Source of the DNA: Psychrobacter sp. ANT_WB68
GTDB lineage: Bacteria > Pseudomonadota > Gammaproteobacteria > Pseudomonadales > Moraxellaceae
Direction: 5' to 3'
DNA length: 64,000 nt
NCBI RefSeq assembly: GCF_008369115.1
Contig: NZ_VOAZ01000006.1
Span: 17,938-81,937 of the forward strand
The notes under the pieces are model-generated. The model was not told the DNA's origin. It was given only the letters and a program-made list of their open reading frames with translations, and did not search any database. The translations under genes were made by a program, and so were the position numbers. Position 1 is the first letter of the stretch. Every line of letters begins with the position of its first letter. Of the stretch, positions 17,967 through 28,896 are shown piece by piece.

Positions 17967-19061
17967 CTATTTTTTACGCGACCATAGCCATTCAATCAGT
18001 GCCAATAGCGCATTATTTTCTGCACTGTCTTTTTCGCCACTGCTTAATTCACGAATGATTGCCGCGCGTCCATCGTTAAACAGCGATTGTGCATAGCTGG
18101 TCGCCTGCTCAACGCCCATTAATTTTACATATGTAGACTTATCTAATTTTTCATCGCTGCCGGCAGGTTTGCCTAGGGTATCGGTAGAGGTAGTGACATC
18201 TAAAATATCGTCTTGAACCTGAAAGGCGAGACCGATATGTTGGGCACACTCTTGCAATGCCATACGCTGCGGAGCTGTCGCACCAGCGCAAATACCACCC
18301 ATAAGCATCGCCGCTTCAATTAACGCACCGGTTTTATCACGGTGGATGGCTTCTAAATCGCTTTGCGTGATGCCAGTAGTGGCTTCAGCATTGAGGTCGA
18401 GCATTTGACCTGAGACCATACGTCTGGCACGCGGCGCAAATATGGCAATGAGCTGGCTTGCAATCGCTGAATCAAAAGGCGCAAAGGTTGGCATCTCGGC
18501 GGTCAGTACTTCAAAAGCTAACGTCTGTAATACGTCACCTGCCAGCAGTGCGGTCGACTCTTCAAAGACGATATGCGCGGTTGGCTGACCACGGCGCAGG
18601 TCATCATCGTCCATACATGGCAAGTCGTCATGTACCAATGAATAGGTATGCAGCAGTTCCGCGGCTAACGCAGCACGGCGACACATATCATAATCTGAAT
18701 CATTTTCTAATAGTGATTCTAAGTCGTGATTTTGCTTGTCTTCTTTATCAGGGCTTTTATCCGCATTTTCGTCGTCATTACCAACATTGTTATTAGCGCT
18801 GTCATTAACATTAGCGTCGTCATTAGCATTGCTCTGATTGACACTGGCAAAGGCGCTGGCAACCAATAACGGGCGTACCAATTTACCTTGACCAGTCATC
18901 ACATAACGGCAGGCATCAAGCAGCGGGCTTGGTAGCTCAGCATAAGCAAACAGCACCTCGATATCTTGTGCGAGTTGCGCACGCACGGCGCTATGAAATT
19001 GCTCGGTGTTGTTATCAAAGCGATTGAAAGACATAAAGCTTGGTATAGAAGAAACAGTCAT
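17967..19061 (-). CDS. ispA: Farnesyl (polyprenyl) diphosphate synthase with an acidic insertion
   Basis: A 364-residue class I prenyl transferase from the ATG at 19059-19061 (GATGG 7 bases upstream); an upstream in-frame ATG would add 25 residues that do not fit the family. It condenses isopentenyl and dimethylallyl diphosphates to geranyl and farnesyl diphosphate. The first Asp-rich motif is in LVHDDLPCMDDDDLRRG, the second in FQVQDDILDV; the KLVRP substrate-binding segment precedes. Between SAFA and the MCRRAALAAELLH helix there is an Asn/Asp/Lys-rich low-complexity insertion of about 45 residues (about 75-122), absent from E. coli IspA, which is 299 residues long. Core identity is firm. 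Confidence 0.93.
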   Translation of the reverse strand: MTVSSIPSFMSFNRFDNNTEQFHSAVRAQLAQDIEVLFAYAELPSPLLDACRYVMTGQGKLVRPLLVASAFASVNQSNANDDANVNDSANNNVGNDDENADKSPDKEDKQNHDLESLLENDSDYDMCRRAALAAELLHTYSLVHDDLPCMDDDDLRRGQPTAHIVFEESTALLAGDVLQTLAFEVLTAEMPTFAPFDSAIASQLIAIFAPRARRMVSGQMLDLNAEATTGITQSDLEAIHRDKTGALIEAAMLMGGICAGATAPQRMALQECAQHIGLAFQVQDDILDVTTSTDTLGKPAGSDEKLDKSTYVKLMGVEQATSYAQSLFNDGRAAIIRELSSGEKDSAENNALLALIEWLWSRKK

Positions 19062-19832
19062 AACCCAACCATCTATCAGGTGAATAATAAAAATATCGCT
19101 AGTGTAGCATGATAGATTATATTCCTTATGGGGCAAGTATCATAAATGACGCATTTTTGCCGGTTTAATGTTAAAAAGATTGGTTGAAAATAGCGAAATA
19201 ATGCAACAAGCCCTCGTTACGTATTGGCGATGTATCTTAGCCGTTGGATATGTTCTGATAAGGGGTAGAGCATATCGATAAATAAGCCGTATTTATCAGC
19301 TTTAAACAGTGGATTGTCAGTATATAATCTTAGTATACAAGCAGTCACTTAAAACACCTTTGCAGGAAGGTAAAGGGCTAGTATCGACTTAAGAGTGACT
19401 TGCGAGTATGGTATTAGCTTGTGACAGTCAGGGGCATAATCCCCTACACTAATTGGCGTGAAAATGGTCTGCTGCTTAGAAGGTGGGTTTTTACCTCCGT
19501 ATCTCAGCAAATATCAGCTCAATGTTCAGTCAGTATTTGTATGGTTAGTATTTGCACTATTAGTGTTTATTGCATCAGTACCGGCAACAATCGTATATAA
19601 ATGAAGCGCCATATTCACTTGTGCTAACGCGGTAACATGACGCATAGAAAATGAATATATAAGCATGAGCGCTGGATAATAAAGACATCTTCACTGTTCA
19701 CTCTATGCTGACTTTATAAGACAGTATATTGGCAGTGTTATTACTCGTTTTTCTAACAATAACTGGCTATTTATTCTAATTTTAAAACTTAATTTTAAAA
19801 CGTAGCTTTCGTTATATAGCAAGGAGTTTCAA
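19062..19832. other. Long ispA-fadB divergent intergenic region
   Basis: 771 bases without a convincing gene. Several hairpins lie on the plus strand: GATAAAT/ATTTATC around 19279-19299, ACCTT/AAGGT near 19359-19374, and AGGGG-CATAAT-CCCCT near 19432-19447. The GC content of 19350-19500 looks higher than the rest, so a leader or small RNA is possible. The fadB ribosome site AAGGAG lies just before the ATG at 19833. Confidence 0.35.
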
Positions 19833-21992
19833 ATGGTATATCAAGGAAATCGCATCACGGTGACAATGCTAGAGGATGGCATCGCCAATATGCAGTACAA
19901 CGCCGAAAATGAGAGCGTGAACAAGTTTGATGCGGAAACCAATAAGCAATTTGCTGAAGTTGTTAGCGCTTTAGAAAAAGCCGACGACGTTAAGGGCTTA
20001 ATTGTGACGTCAAGTAAAGGCGTGTTTATCGCTGGTGCGGATATCACAGAATTCGTTGGCTCTTTTAAAAAGCCAGAAAGCGAGATTAAAGATTGGGTCG
20101 TCAATATTAACGACGCCTTTAATCGTTTTGAAGATTTGCCGTTTCCGAAAGTAGCCGCTATTAATGGCGCCGCGCTTGGCGGTGGTTGTGAGATGACCTT
20201 GGTTTGTGAATACCGTGTCATGAGCGACAAAGCCATCATTGGTCTACCAGAAACTCAACTGGGTATTTTCCCAGGTTTTGGTGGTACGGTTCGTAGTACC
20301 CGTGTGATTGGTATCGACAATGCGCTTGAATTGATTGCAACTGGCACACCAAAAAAACCACTTGAGGCGCTAAAACTTGGCTTGGTTGATGCTACTGTTG
20401 CTGCCGATGACTTACAAGATGCCGCGATTGACCTAGTCAAAAAATGTATCTCAGGTGAGCTTGATTGGCAGGCGAAGCGTGAAGAGAAGCTTAATCCAGT
20501 TAAGCTAAATCAGCTTGAGCAAGCGATGGCGTTTAATAGCGCAAAAGGTATGATCTTTGCCAAAGCCAATCCTAAGCAGTACCCAGCACCAGCAATCGCT
20601 ATTGAGACGATTGAGAAGCACGTAAATTTACCACGTGATAAAGCGATTGAAGTAGAAGCCGCTGGTTTTGCAAAAGCGGCGAAAACGCCACAAGCAGAAA
20701 GCTTGGTTGGTCTGTTCTTAAACGATCAGTTGGTTAAAAAATTAGCCAAGCAGCACAGCAAAAAAGCACACGAAATCAATGAAGCCGCGGTATTGGGCGC
20801 TGGTATCATGGGCGGCGGCATCGCTTATCAAGCAGCCAGCAAAGGCTTGCCAATCATCATGAAAGACATCAAGTCTGAGCAATTAGATCTTGGTATGGGT
20901 GAAGCCAGCAAGTTACTTGGCAAAATGGTCGAACGCGGCAAAATGACCCCAGCAAAAATGGGTGAAACCTTAAGCCGTATCCGTCCTACTTTGAATTATG
21001 GTGACTTTGCTGAAACCGATATTGTTATCGAAGCGGTCGTAGAAAATCCAAACGTCAAGCGTGCGGTATTAAAAGAAGTGGAAGGCTTGGTAAAAGATGA
21101 TTGTATCTTAGCCTCAAACACATCAACGATATCTATTACTTTCTTAGCTGAAGCACTTGAGCGTCCAGAAAACTTTGTTGGTATGCATTTCTTTAACCCA
21201 GTACATCGTATGCCATTGGTTGAAGTTATCCGCGGTGAGAAATCATCTGAAGAAGCGATTGCGACCACTGTTGCGCTAGCGTCTAAAATGGGTAAAGTGC
21301 CAGTCGTGGTCAATGACTGCCCAGGTTTCTTAGTCAACCGTGTCTTGTTCCCATACTTTGGCGCCTTTGATTTGCTCCTTAAGCAAGGTGCTGATTTTGC
21401 TCATGTCGATAAAGTCATGGAAAAATTCGGCTGGCCTATGGGTCCTGCTTATCTAATCGACGTGGTTGGTTTAGATACCGGTGTTCATGGTGCAGAAGTC
21501 ATGGCAGAAGGCTTCCCTGACCGCATGAAGCCTGATTATAAAGGCGCGATTGAGCTTTTATATGAAAACAAACGCTTAGGTCAGAAAAATGGCGTTGGTT
21601 TCTATAAGTATGAAATGGACAAACGCGGCAAGCCAAAGAAAGTTGCTGATGAAGCCACTTACGAGCTATTAAAAACCACGACTGATAGCGACAAACAGAC
21701 CTTTGATGATCAAGCGATTATTGACCGCATGATGCTGGCTTTCTGTAATGAGACCGTCCGTTGCCTAGAAGATAATATCGTAAGCACGCCGTCAGAAGCG
21801 GATATGGCGATGATTATGGGCGTTGGTTTCCCACCATTCCGCGGTGGACCTTGCCGTTATATCGACCAAATGGGTCTAGATAACTACTTGGCACTGTGTG
21901 AAAAATATGCGCACCTTGGCAAAGCCTATGAAGCCCCGCAAAAGATTCGCGACATGGCAGCCGCAGGTGAGACCTTTTACGCGACCGCGTAA
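19833..21992 (+). CDS. fadB: Fatty acid oxidation complex alpha subunit FadB
   Basis: A 719-residue multifunctional enzyme of beta-oxidation: enoyl-CoA hydratase/isomerase followed by 3-hydroxyacyl-CoA dehydrogenase. In the hydratase half, GAALGGGCE (112-120) places catalytic Glu120, and [15 protein letters not shown] places Glu140. The dehydrogenase half starts with the NAD-binding [11 protein letters not shown] near 321, with the catalytic segment [15 protein letters not shown] and [10 protein letters not shown]. The C-terminal repeat carries [12 protein letters not shown]. Length equals that of E. coli FadB. It is followed 143 bases later by fadA on the same strand, so the two form the alpha-beta complex operon. 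Confidence 0.97.
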   Translation: MVYQGNRITVTMLEDGIANMQYNAENESVNKFDAETNKQFAEVVSALEKADDVKGLIVTSSKGVFIAGADITEFVGSFKKPESEIKDWVVNINDAFNRFEDLPFPKVAAINGAALGGGCEMTLVCEYRVMSDKAIIGLPETQLGIFPGFGGTVRSTRVIGIDNALELIATGTPKKPLEALKLGLVDATVAADDLQDAAIDLVKKCISGELDWQAKREEKLNPVKLNQLEQAMAFNSAKGMIFAKANPKQYPAPAIAIETIEKHVNLPRDKAIEVEAAGFAKAAKTPQAESLVGLFLNDQLVKKLAKQHSKKAHEINEAAVLGAGIMGGGIAYQAASKGLPIIMKDIKSEQLDLGMGEASKLLGKMVERGKMTPAKMGETLSRIRPTLNYGDFAETDIVIEAVVENPNVKRAVLKEVEGLVKDDCILASNTSTISITFLAEALERPENFVGMHFFNPVHRMPLVEVIRGEKSSEEAIATTVALASKMGKVPVVVNDCPGFLVNRVLFPYFGAFDLLLKQGADFAHVDKVMEKFGWPMGPAYLIDVVGLDTGVHGAEVMAEGFPDRMKPDYKGAIELLYENKRLGQKNGVGFYKYEMDKRGKPKKVADEATYELLKTTTDSDKQTFDDQAIIDRMMLAFCNETVRCLEDNIVSTPSEADMAMIMGVGFPPFRGGPCRYIDQMGLDNYLALCEKYAHLGKAYEAPQKIRDMAAAGETFYATA

Positions 21993-22084
21993 TAGGCAGT
22001 CATTACTAGGATGAAGTGCAGTACACGTGCTCGATAAGATGACTGGTAATTTATTTATTATCAATAGCCTTCTAAATTAGATAG

Positions 22085-23308
<1,224 letters not shown>

Positions 23309-23352
23309 TCCTGCAATATTATCAATTTTTTAAAATAATTTATCGTTCTAAT

Positions 23353-23385
23353 AAAAACCCCTAGTCATGATGGCTAGGGGTTTTT
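23353..23385. terminator. Intrinsic terminator after fadA
   Basis: AAAAACCCCTAG pairs perfectly with CTAGGGGTTTTT around a 9-base loop. Confidence 0.9.
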
Positions 23386-23570
23386 GCATTTATGGATGAC
23401 AGTACATTTATAAAATTAAAACATCATAAGTTGTTATATCGCTTATCTTCATTGACGCATTCACTAAACTGTGACTAAATGAGAGAGTAATTAATCATTA
23501 TAATTTTAAGCCTGATACCAATTTTAAATAAGTTTAGAACCGTCAGCTTTAGCCGTACAAGGAGTGTACT

Positions 23571-24146
23571 ATGTCCACCATGATTACTGATCGTACCTAC
23601 CGTATTGACCGTGAAAATACCCAAGCGATGATTATCGATATCCAAGAACGCTTGACGCCGCATATTTATGACCATGAAAATATCATCAAAAAAACAGTTA
23701 CTCTAATCAAAGGTCTGCAAGCGCTTGATGTTCCCATTATGCTCAATGAGCAATATAAAAAAGGCTTAGGCGAAACCTTACCCGAAATTCGTGAGCTATT
23801 AGAAGGCGATAATGCCAAAGGTTTTGAAAAAGTGACTTTTAGTGCCTGCGACAATGACGATTCATGGAATCATTTAGCTCAACAGAATCGAAGTATTGTT
23901 TTGTTGTTTGGAGTGGAGGCACATGTCTGCGTACTACAAACGGCACTTGACTTGCTTGATAATGGTATGCAGCCAGTCATTATTGGTGATGCAGTTGGTT
24001 CGCGTTTCCCCTATGATAAAAAGCAAGCGATTCGCCGTATTCGCCGTGCTGGTGGCGTGATTACGACGGTTGAAACCATTCTTTTTGAGCTATGCCGCAG
24101 TAGTAAAGACCCTGCGTTTAAAACCATTAGTCATTTAATTAAGTAG
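23571..24146 (+). CDS. Isochorismatase-fold cysteine hydrolase
   Basis: A 191-residue member of the isochorismatase-like superfamily. The Asp-Lys-Cys triad can be placed at Asp23 (AMIIDIQERL), Lys87 (GFEKVTFSAC) and Cys120 (GVEAHVCVLQTALDL), with the cis-peptide segment GVEAH just before the cysteine. Such enzymes hydrolyse small amides or related bonds; YcaC-like and nicotinamidase-like proteins share the fold. The metal-binding histidines of nicotinamidases are not evident, so substrate remains open. It stands alone and converges with the MFS gene at a shared terminator. GGAG lies 9 bases before the ATG. Confidence 0.88.
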   Translation: MSTMITDRTYRIDRENTQAMIIDIQERLTPHIYDHENIIKKTVTLIKGLQALDVPIMLNEQYKKGLGETLPEIRELLEGDNAKGFEKVTFSACDNDDSWNHLAQQNRSIVLLFGVEAHVCVLQTALDLLDNGMQPVIIGDAVGSRFPYDKKQAIRRIRRAGGVITTVETILFELCRSSKDPAFKTISHLIK

Positions 24147-24196
24147 CTTGATTGAATATCTTGATTCATTATAAAACGGTTTTTTTAAAGATTAAT

Positions 24197-24238
24197 AAAA
24201 TAAGATAGTGCTTTAATAGTTAGGCGCTATCTTATTTT
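24197..24238. terminator. Bidirectional intrinsic terminator
   Basis: AAAATAAGATAGTGC pairs with GCGCTATCTTATTTT (one wobble) between two convergent genes. Confidence 0.85.
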
Positions 24239-24259
24239 AAACATTAGTTTTCATCGCTT

Positions 24260-25507
24260 TTAAACCACACTCGAAGTCGGTCTAATAACCGGTTTGTCTC
24301 GTATTTTTAATACCAACAATCCTGCTAAAGCCACCGCAATAATAAGTACCCAGCCGGTCGGTGTCCAACTGCCAGTCAGCCCTTTAACCCCCTGCATCAG
24401 CAATACCATAGTGACACCACCTAAATTCCCCATCATCATCAGCATGGCAACTGCTTTGGCCGCTTGTGAGGTGTGTACGGTATCTTCAGCCGCGGCAATC
24501 AGTAATGGATAACCTGATAGCAAGAAAAATCCCAGCATAAAACTTAGCAGCAACGTGGTCGTCCCTGTGGTTGAATACAGCAAGGGATAGGTTGCGCTCG
24601 CACCGACCAATGTTGCCAATATTAAGAAGATACGGCGTTTTTGTAGATAGTCAGATAGTAGCGGAATCAGTAGCGCCCCTAAAATACCACCGAATATCAG
24701 CATTGCAGTAATGATACCTGCCGTCGCCTCGTCAATACCACGCGGTGCAAGGATAGGTGCAATCCAATTACTTAGTCCATTAAAATAACCCATCGCAATA
24801 AATACCGCTAGCGAGATAGACCATAGCCGTTTATTTTTTAATAGCGATCCGATCTCGTGTAGTGAGATAGCCAACTCTTGCTGTTTGGGTTTTTCAGCGA
24901 CCACTAATAAAAAACCTACTACTGCCACCGCCGTGACAACCACATTGATGAATAGCATCCCAGAGAAGCCAAAAGCGTCGATTAACGGGGCAGGGGCAAA
25001 AGCACCAAGGGCGGTCGCCAAAAACATCCCACCCATAATCACGCCCGTTACCGTGGCAATTTGCGATTTATCAAACCAGTCGGAAGTTACTTGATTAATC
25101 GCATTGGTGATATACGGTTGAGCGATGGCGATAAGCAATTGCCCTGCAAACACTATCCAATATTTATCAGCGCCTAACCAGCGTATCGTCGAGCCTATCA
25201 GCATGAGGAGCGCGGCATAGCTGACGATTTTTTTATAGCCGATGTTATCGAGCACTTTGCCAGAGTGAATGGCTAGCAGCACAAAGATAATAGGAAACAT
25301 TAAGGTTAAGAGATTGGCGAAAAACTCATTAACGCCAAAATGTGCCTCAGTGCTAATCACAATAGTCGCAAAGGTCAGCCATAAAAATTGATTTACCCCA
25401 AGTAAAAGAGAGAAGCCTGCAATAATAAGCCATTTATGAGGCGGTTTTTTTCTAGAAGACGGTGAGGTGGTAGGCGTTGCAGTGTCAGTGGTGGGTGGCA
25501 TCGACAT
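24260..25507 (-). CDS. MFS transporter
   Basis: A 415-residue integral membrane protein with twelve predicted helices in two groups of six, separated by a cytoplasmic loop near residues 205-220 (EKPKQQELAISLHEIG). The loop HSGKVLDNIGYKK between helices 2 and 3 is a degenerate MFS motif A, and SDYLQKRR is its counterpart in the second half. The first 25 residues are Pro/Thr-rich. Substrate cannot be predicted. AAGGA precedes both the ATG at 25507 and one two codons on. It is divergent from the HD-domain gene, with a perfect 32-bp palindrome between them. Confidence 0.88.
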   Translation of the reverse strand: MSMPPTTDTATPTTSPSSRKKPPHKWLIIAGFSLLLGVNQFLWLTFATIVISTEAHFGVNEFFANLLTLMFPIIFVLLAIHSGKVLDNIGYKKIVSYAALLMLIGSTIRWLGADKYWIVFAGQLLIAIAQPYITNAINQVTSDWFDKSQIATVTGVIMGGMFLATALGAFAPAPLIDAFGFSGMLFINVVVTAVAVVGFLLVVAEKPKQQELAISLHEIGSLLKNKRLWSISLAVFIAMGYFNGLSNWIAPILAPRGIDEATAGIITAMLIFGGILGALLIPLLSDYLQKRRIFLILATLVGASATYPLLYSTTGTTTLLLSFMLGFFLLSGYPLLIAAAEDTVHTSQAAKAVAMLMMMGNLGGVTMVLLMQGVKGLTGSWTPTGWVLIIAVALAGLLVLKIRDKPVIRPTSSVV

Positions 25508-25641
25508 ATCCTTGTCTTGTACAGGTTGTTATCCATTACTTTATGCATAACCTTGTCCATAGTATTATGCATTGCATGTCGTCCTATTATGAGCATTAGT
25601 TGAATCTTAAACAATAAAAATTAAGAAACCTACTATTATTG

Positions 25642-25673
25642 CTCGCTGGAACAATCTAGATTGTTCCAGCGAG
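25642..25673. promoter_or_regulatory. Perfect 32-bp palindrome between divergent genes
   Basis: CTCGCTGGAACAATCT is followed at once by its exact reverse complement. There is no T run next to it, so it does not look like a terminator. Its right half overlaps a TTGTTC (25661-25666) that could be the -35 of a promoter with TATAAT at 25686-25691. An operator for a dimeric repressor is the simplest reading, but no regulator gene is adjacent. Confidence 0.7.
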
Positions 25674-25760
25674 TAAAATGTCTACTATAATAAGCGCTTT
25701 CGCATAAAGATTAGAGCTAGATAAAGTACTACCTATTCGCCCGTTAAATTAGAGAAAGCT

Positions 25761-26426
25761 ATGTTATTAAAAGCTATGTCGTCAACAGCTATGCCATCAA
25801 CCAAGCAAAAGCCATTAGCCAATTCAAAGCTCGCCTCAAATATTGATATTGATATTGATGACGTCACTCATTTTTTATTAGAGCTTGATGCCCTTAAACG
25901 TGTTAATCGGCGCAGTTATGTGACGGCTACGAATCGCCTAGAAAACTCTGCGGAACATTCTTGGCATTTAGCGATGGCATGTTGGTCAATCGCTGAGTTG
26001 TTTGAACTAAATGTTAATCATGAAAAATTACTCAAGATGGCATTGGTACATGATTTGGGTGAGATTGATGCGGGCGATACTTTTTTATACGCCAATACCC
26101 GTGATGATGCGCACATCGAAGAGCGTGCAGGAATTGCTCGGTTGCAAAGCGAGTGTGGTAATGGGATTGCTGATTTAAGTGAGGTTTGGGAAGAGCAGGA
26201 AACAGGTAATAGTAAAGAGACCCAGCTGCTTAGAGTGATTGATCGTTTATTACCGTTTTTGCTTAATCTGAACACCAACGGAAAAACGTGGATTGAGTCT
26301 AACGTTACGCGCTCGCAAGTAGCAAGGGCGCATGGATTTATTAAAGACAGCTTCCCGAGTATTCATGATTGGCTAGTAAAACAGATTGACTATGCGACCG
26401 AGCAAAGATGGTTGATTGATGCTTAG
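25761..26426 (+). CDS. HD-domain phosphohydrolase (YfbR/HDDC2-like)
   Basis: A 221-residue protein. After a 30-residue Ser/Lys-rich extension comes an HD domain with His66 (NSAEHSWHLA), His97-Asp98 (ALVHDLGEIDAGD) and a later Asp in LLRVIDRLLPF, the four metal ligands expected. The closest families are 5'-deoxynucleotidases (YfbR) and HDDC2, which dephosphorylate nucleoside monophosphates. The start is uncertain: AGCTATG occurs three times in frame within 40 bases (ATGs at 25761, 25776 and 25791), and none has a strong ribosome site. It is divergent from the MFS gene and converges with psd. Confidence 0.85.
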   Translation: MLLKAMSSTAMPSTKQKPLANSKLASNIDIDIDDVTHFLLELDALKRVNRRSYVTATNRLENSAEHSWHLAMACWSIAELFELNVNHEKLLKMALVHDLGEIDAGDTFLYANTRDDAHIEERAGIARLQSECGNGIADLSEVWEEQETGNSKETQLLRVIDRLLPFLLNLNTNGKTWIESNVTRSQVARAHGFIKDSFPSIHDWLVKQIDYATEQRWLIDA

Positions 26427-26530
26427 ATAAATAAAGCCATAATTTTCTGTTCAGATATTTACACATAACCTATTATTTTCAAATACTAAAGCATTTATAG
26501 TTAAGTCAATGAGCTGTAAAACCCATTAAA

Positions 26531-26570
26531 AAGCCCAATTAAGCATAATGATTCATACTTAATTGGGCTT
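26531..26570. terminator. Bidirectional terminator between HD gene and psd
   Basis: AAGCCCAATTAAG pairs perfectly with CTTAATTGGGCTT around a 14-base loop. Confidence 0.75.
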
Positions 26571-26595
26571 ATGTTTGTAGCATTAAACAGATGGT

Positions 26596-27432
26596 TTATT
26601 TAGCGTTAGCCACACCCAATAGCTGCCCCATTTGTACCACACTATTGGCTTGCATGTTATCTTGCCAATCGGCTTTTGCCGCTTTTGGTAATATAACAAT
26701 CGCGGTTGAACCTAAATAAAAGCGTCCAAGCTCATCGCCTTTCTCAAAGCTCATATGATGATCCGCTTCTTGGATGTCCTCAGTGCGACTGATTTTGCCA
26801 GTCGCCACCGTTTCGATACCAGCGACAATCATCGCCCCAACCATCACAACCGCCGCTTTGCCATATTCTGTATCAAATAAACAGACCAAACGCTCGTTAC
26901 GGGCAAACAAATCAGGCACGTTTGCCGCCGTGGTATTATTGACGGAAAATAGCGTACCCGGTACATAACGGGTTTTTGTTAACGTACCAGCAAATGGCAT
27001 GTGCACGCGGTGATAGTTACTAGGTGCTAGATAAACGGTCGCAAAGCTACCATCCGCAAAATAGCTGCCATCTTCGCTATTGGCCAGTAATTGCCCAACG
27101 TCATAGTCACGACCTTTGGCTTGCAGCAATTTATGGTCGCGAATTTGCCCTAACTGTGAGATAACGCCATCAGCAGGACTGACAATACCGTTTGCGCTGC
27201 TATCGATGATACGGGCGTCGTCTTTTAGCTCACGGGTAAAAAAGTCGTTAAAGCTCTCATAAGCGTTAAAGCTTTGGCGTTCGTATTCATCTAAGCTCAC
27301 ATTGTAAGCTTTGGCAAAACTGCGGATAAATGTGCGCTTGACATAAGGATGGCGGCTGGCGGCCAAACGTCCAGCGACTTTACTCAACTGCTGCTGCGGC
27401 ACAAATTGTTGAAGGGTGGCAAATAAATTCAT
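26596..27432 (-). CDS. psd: Phosphatidylserine decarboxylase proenzyme
   Basis: A 278-residue membrane-associated enzyme that converts phosphatidylserine to phosphatidylethanolamine. The self-cleavage and pyruvoyl-forming site LGST is seen near residues 240-243 (GRFYLGSTAIVIL), so Ser242 would become the pyruvoyl group of the small chain. Other hallmarks are ADGVISQLG, NYHRVHMPFAGTL (with the base His), and FARNERLVCLFDT. Length fits the E. coli-type enzyme. It is transcribed alone, divergent from dtd. Confidence 0.97.
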   Translation of the reverse strand: MNLFATLQQFVPQQQLSKVAGRLAASRHPYVKRTFIRSFAKAYNVSLDEYERQSFNAYESFNDFFTRELKDDARIIDSSANGIVSPADGVISQLGQIRDHKLLQAKGRDYDVGQLLANSEDGSYFADGSFATVYLAPSNYHRVHMPFAGTLTKTRYVPGTLFSVNNTTAANVPDLFARNERLVCLFDTEYGKAAVVMVGAMIVAGIETVATGKISRTEDIQEADHHMSFEKGDELGRFYLGSTAIVILPKAAKADWQDNMQANSVVQMGQLLGVANAK

Positions 27433-27561
27433 AATGAGGCTACCAAAATAGGGTTTGATGTAATAATTAATTAGGCAAGTTAATGGCGGTATTTTATCAT
27501 GGTCAAGGTATTATTGTATGGCCATAAACTGTAAGCTATTTATAAATAAGGAAGGCCGTAA

Positions 27562-28014
27562 ATGAGAGCGCTGATACAAAGGGTGCACCGTGCTAGTGTC
27601 ACTGTCGATGAGCACTGCGTTGGTGAGATTGAGCATGGCCTATTGGCCTATATTGGCTTGGGCCATGATGATAATCTGCAAAGTGCGCAGCGTATGGTTG
27701 ATAAAATTCTCACTTATCGCATTTTTGATAATGATGATGACCCTGCTAAGTTTGGTAAATTGGATAAAAATGTCCAGCAAGTAGGTGGTGGCTTATTAAT
27801 GGTCTCACAATTTACCTTGATGGCAAAAACCGATAAGGGCCGGCGTCCTGACTTTGGCGGTGCGATGGCACCCGATGCCGCGCAAGCCTTATTTGAGCAA
27901 CTGGTGAATTATGCCAAAATTCAGCATCCTAATGTGGCGACCGGTCAGTTTGGCGCTGATATGCAAGTCGCAAGTATCAACGATGGACCATTAAATTTTT
28001 TATTAGAAGTTTAG
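27562..28014 (+). CDS. dtd: D-aminoacyl-tRNA deacylase
   Basis: A 150-residue enzyme that removes D-amino acids, and glycine mischarged on tRNA-Ala, from tRNAs. Seen: MRALIQRVHRASVTVD at the N-terminus, the conserved LMVSQFTLMA, and the C-terminal Gly-cisPro region NDGPLNFLLEV (usually NDGPVTF in relatives, a mild variation). AAGGAAGG precedes the ATG. It is convergent with the M23 peptidase gene, about 80 bases away, with no clear terminator. Confidence 0.96.
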   Translation: MRALIQRVHRASVTVDEHCVGEIEHGLLAYIGLGHDDNLQSAQRMVDKILTYRIFDNDDDPAKFGKLDKNVQQVGGGLLMVSQFTLMAKTDKGRRPDFGGAMAPDAAQALFEQLVNYAKIQHPNVATGQFGADMQVASINDGPLNFLLEV

Positions 28015-28092
28015 AGACGTAATGTTTTAAAGATTTTTTTTAAAGCGTAATATTTTACAAGCTAAAGCTTTAAAGGCTAAAAATTCAAAAAG

Positions 28093-28701
28093 CTAGCTAT
28101 CAGGTTTTTGTAGTAAAGGATAAGGATTGACCGCGCTGCCATTGATATAAATCCCGTAATGGACGTGCGGCGGCGTACCTTTGGCATTACCACTGTCGCC
28201 GACGTAACCGATGATGTCGCCGGCATTGACCCAGTCGTTCGGACTAATATCGGCATAATCTTCTAGATGCGCATAATAATGTCCTGCGGCGCCCGGTCCA
28301 ATGATGACTACTACCCGACCGCCTAACGTATTTTCGCCAACTTTACTGACGATGCCTGGTGTCGTTGCTTGTATCGGTGTGCCTCGCTTGGCAAATATAT
28401 CGATACCCTCGTGAGTGCGACCTTGGCTACGCGCGCCGCCCCACGTATCGGTTAGATGCTGTGTTGGTAATGGCGAGGGAAGGCTGTTTTCAGTGGGCCG
28501 CGGTTGTTGTAATAAGCTAAGCTGTTGCCATTTTGCCAGTACAAACGACTGAGTGTGTTGGCTGATACTGGGTAAGAGCCTGTCAAATACAAATAATAGC
28601 ATCAATAACACAACCGCCTTGATGAATACACTTAGTATACGGCGTAAAAAGGTTGGCTTTATTTTTGAGTTTGGCTGCGGGTTATTACCATCTGCTCGCA
28701 T
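28093..28701 (-). CDS. M23 family (LytM-type) membrane-anchored peptidase
   Basis: A 202-residue protein. A basic N-terminus and one membrane helix (about 22-42) place the C-terminal domain in the periplasm. The peptidase zinc ligands are His97 and Asp101 ([10 protein letters not shown]) and the HVH near the end ([14 protein letters not shown]); all catalytic positions appear intact, so it is likely an active peptidoglycan endopeptidase rather than a LytM activator. It is divergent from the exonuclease gene. Confidence 0.9.
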   Translation of the reverse strand: MRADGNNPQPNSKIKPTFLRRILSVFIKAVVLLMLLFVFDRLLPSISQHTQSFVLAKWQQLSLLQQPRPTENSLPSPLPTQHLTDTWGGARSQGRTHEGIDIFAKRGTPIQATTPGIVSKVGENTLGGRVVVIIGPGAAGHYYAHLEDYADISPNDWVNAGDIIGYVGDSGNAKGTPPHVHYGIYINGSAVNPYPLLQKPDS

Positions 28702-28896
28702 CGATGTCTCTTTGGTTTTTTGAATGAACGCTAATAGTTATTATATAAGCGAAGCTCTGTATTCTTTGTATGCCATTGTTATCTCTACTTTTTATCCCCA
28801 TAAACATAACGTTGTTTTTAAAATTCACTTATTTTTTAGGTCTATGTAGAAAACCTATATTGCTACCTATGTTTAAATAACGATGGCTAAACCTCT

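Noticed and set aside
18458..18796. 112-residue plus-strand frame inside ispA
   Set aside because: Antisense to the ispA coding region including its Asp-rich motif; Arg/His-rich product with no domain.
19841..20239. 132-residue minus-strand frame inside fadB
   Set aside because: Shadow of fadB; no motif, no ribosome site.
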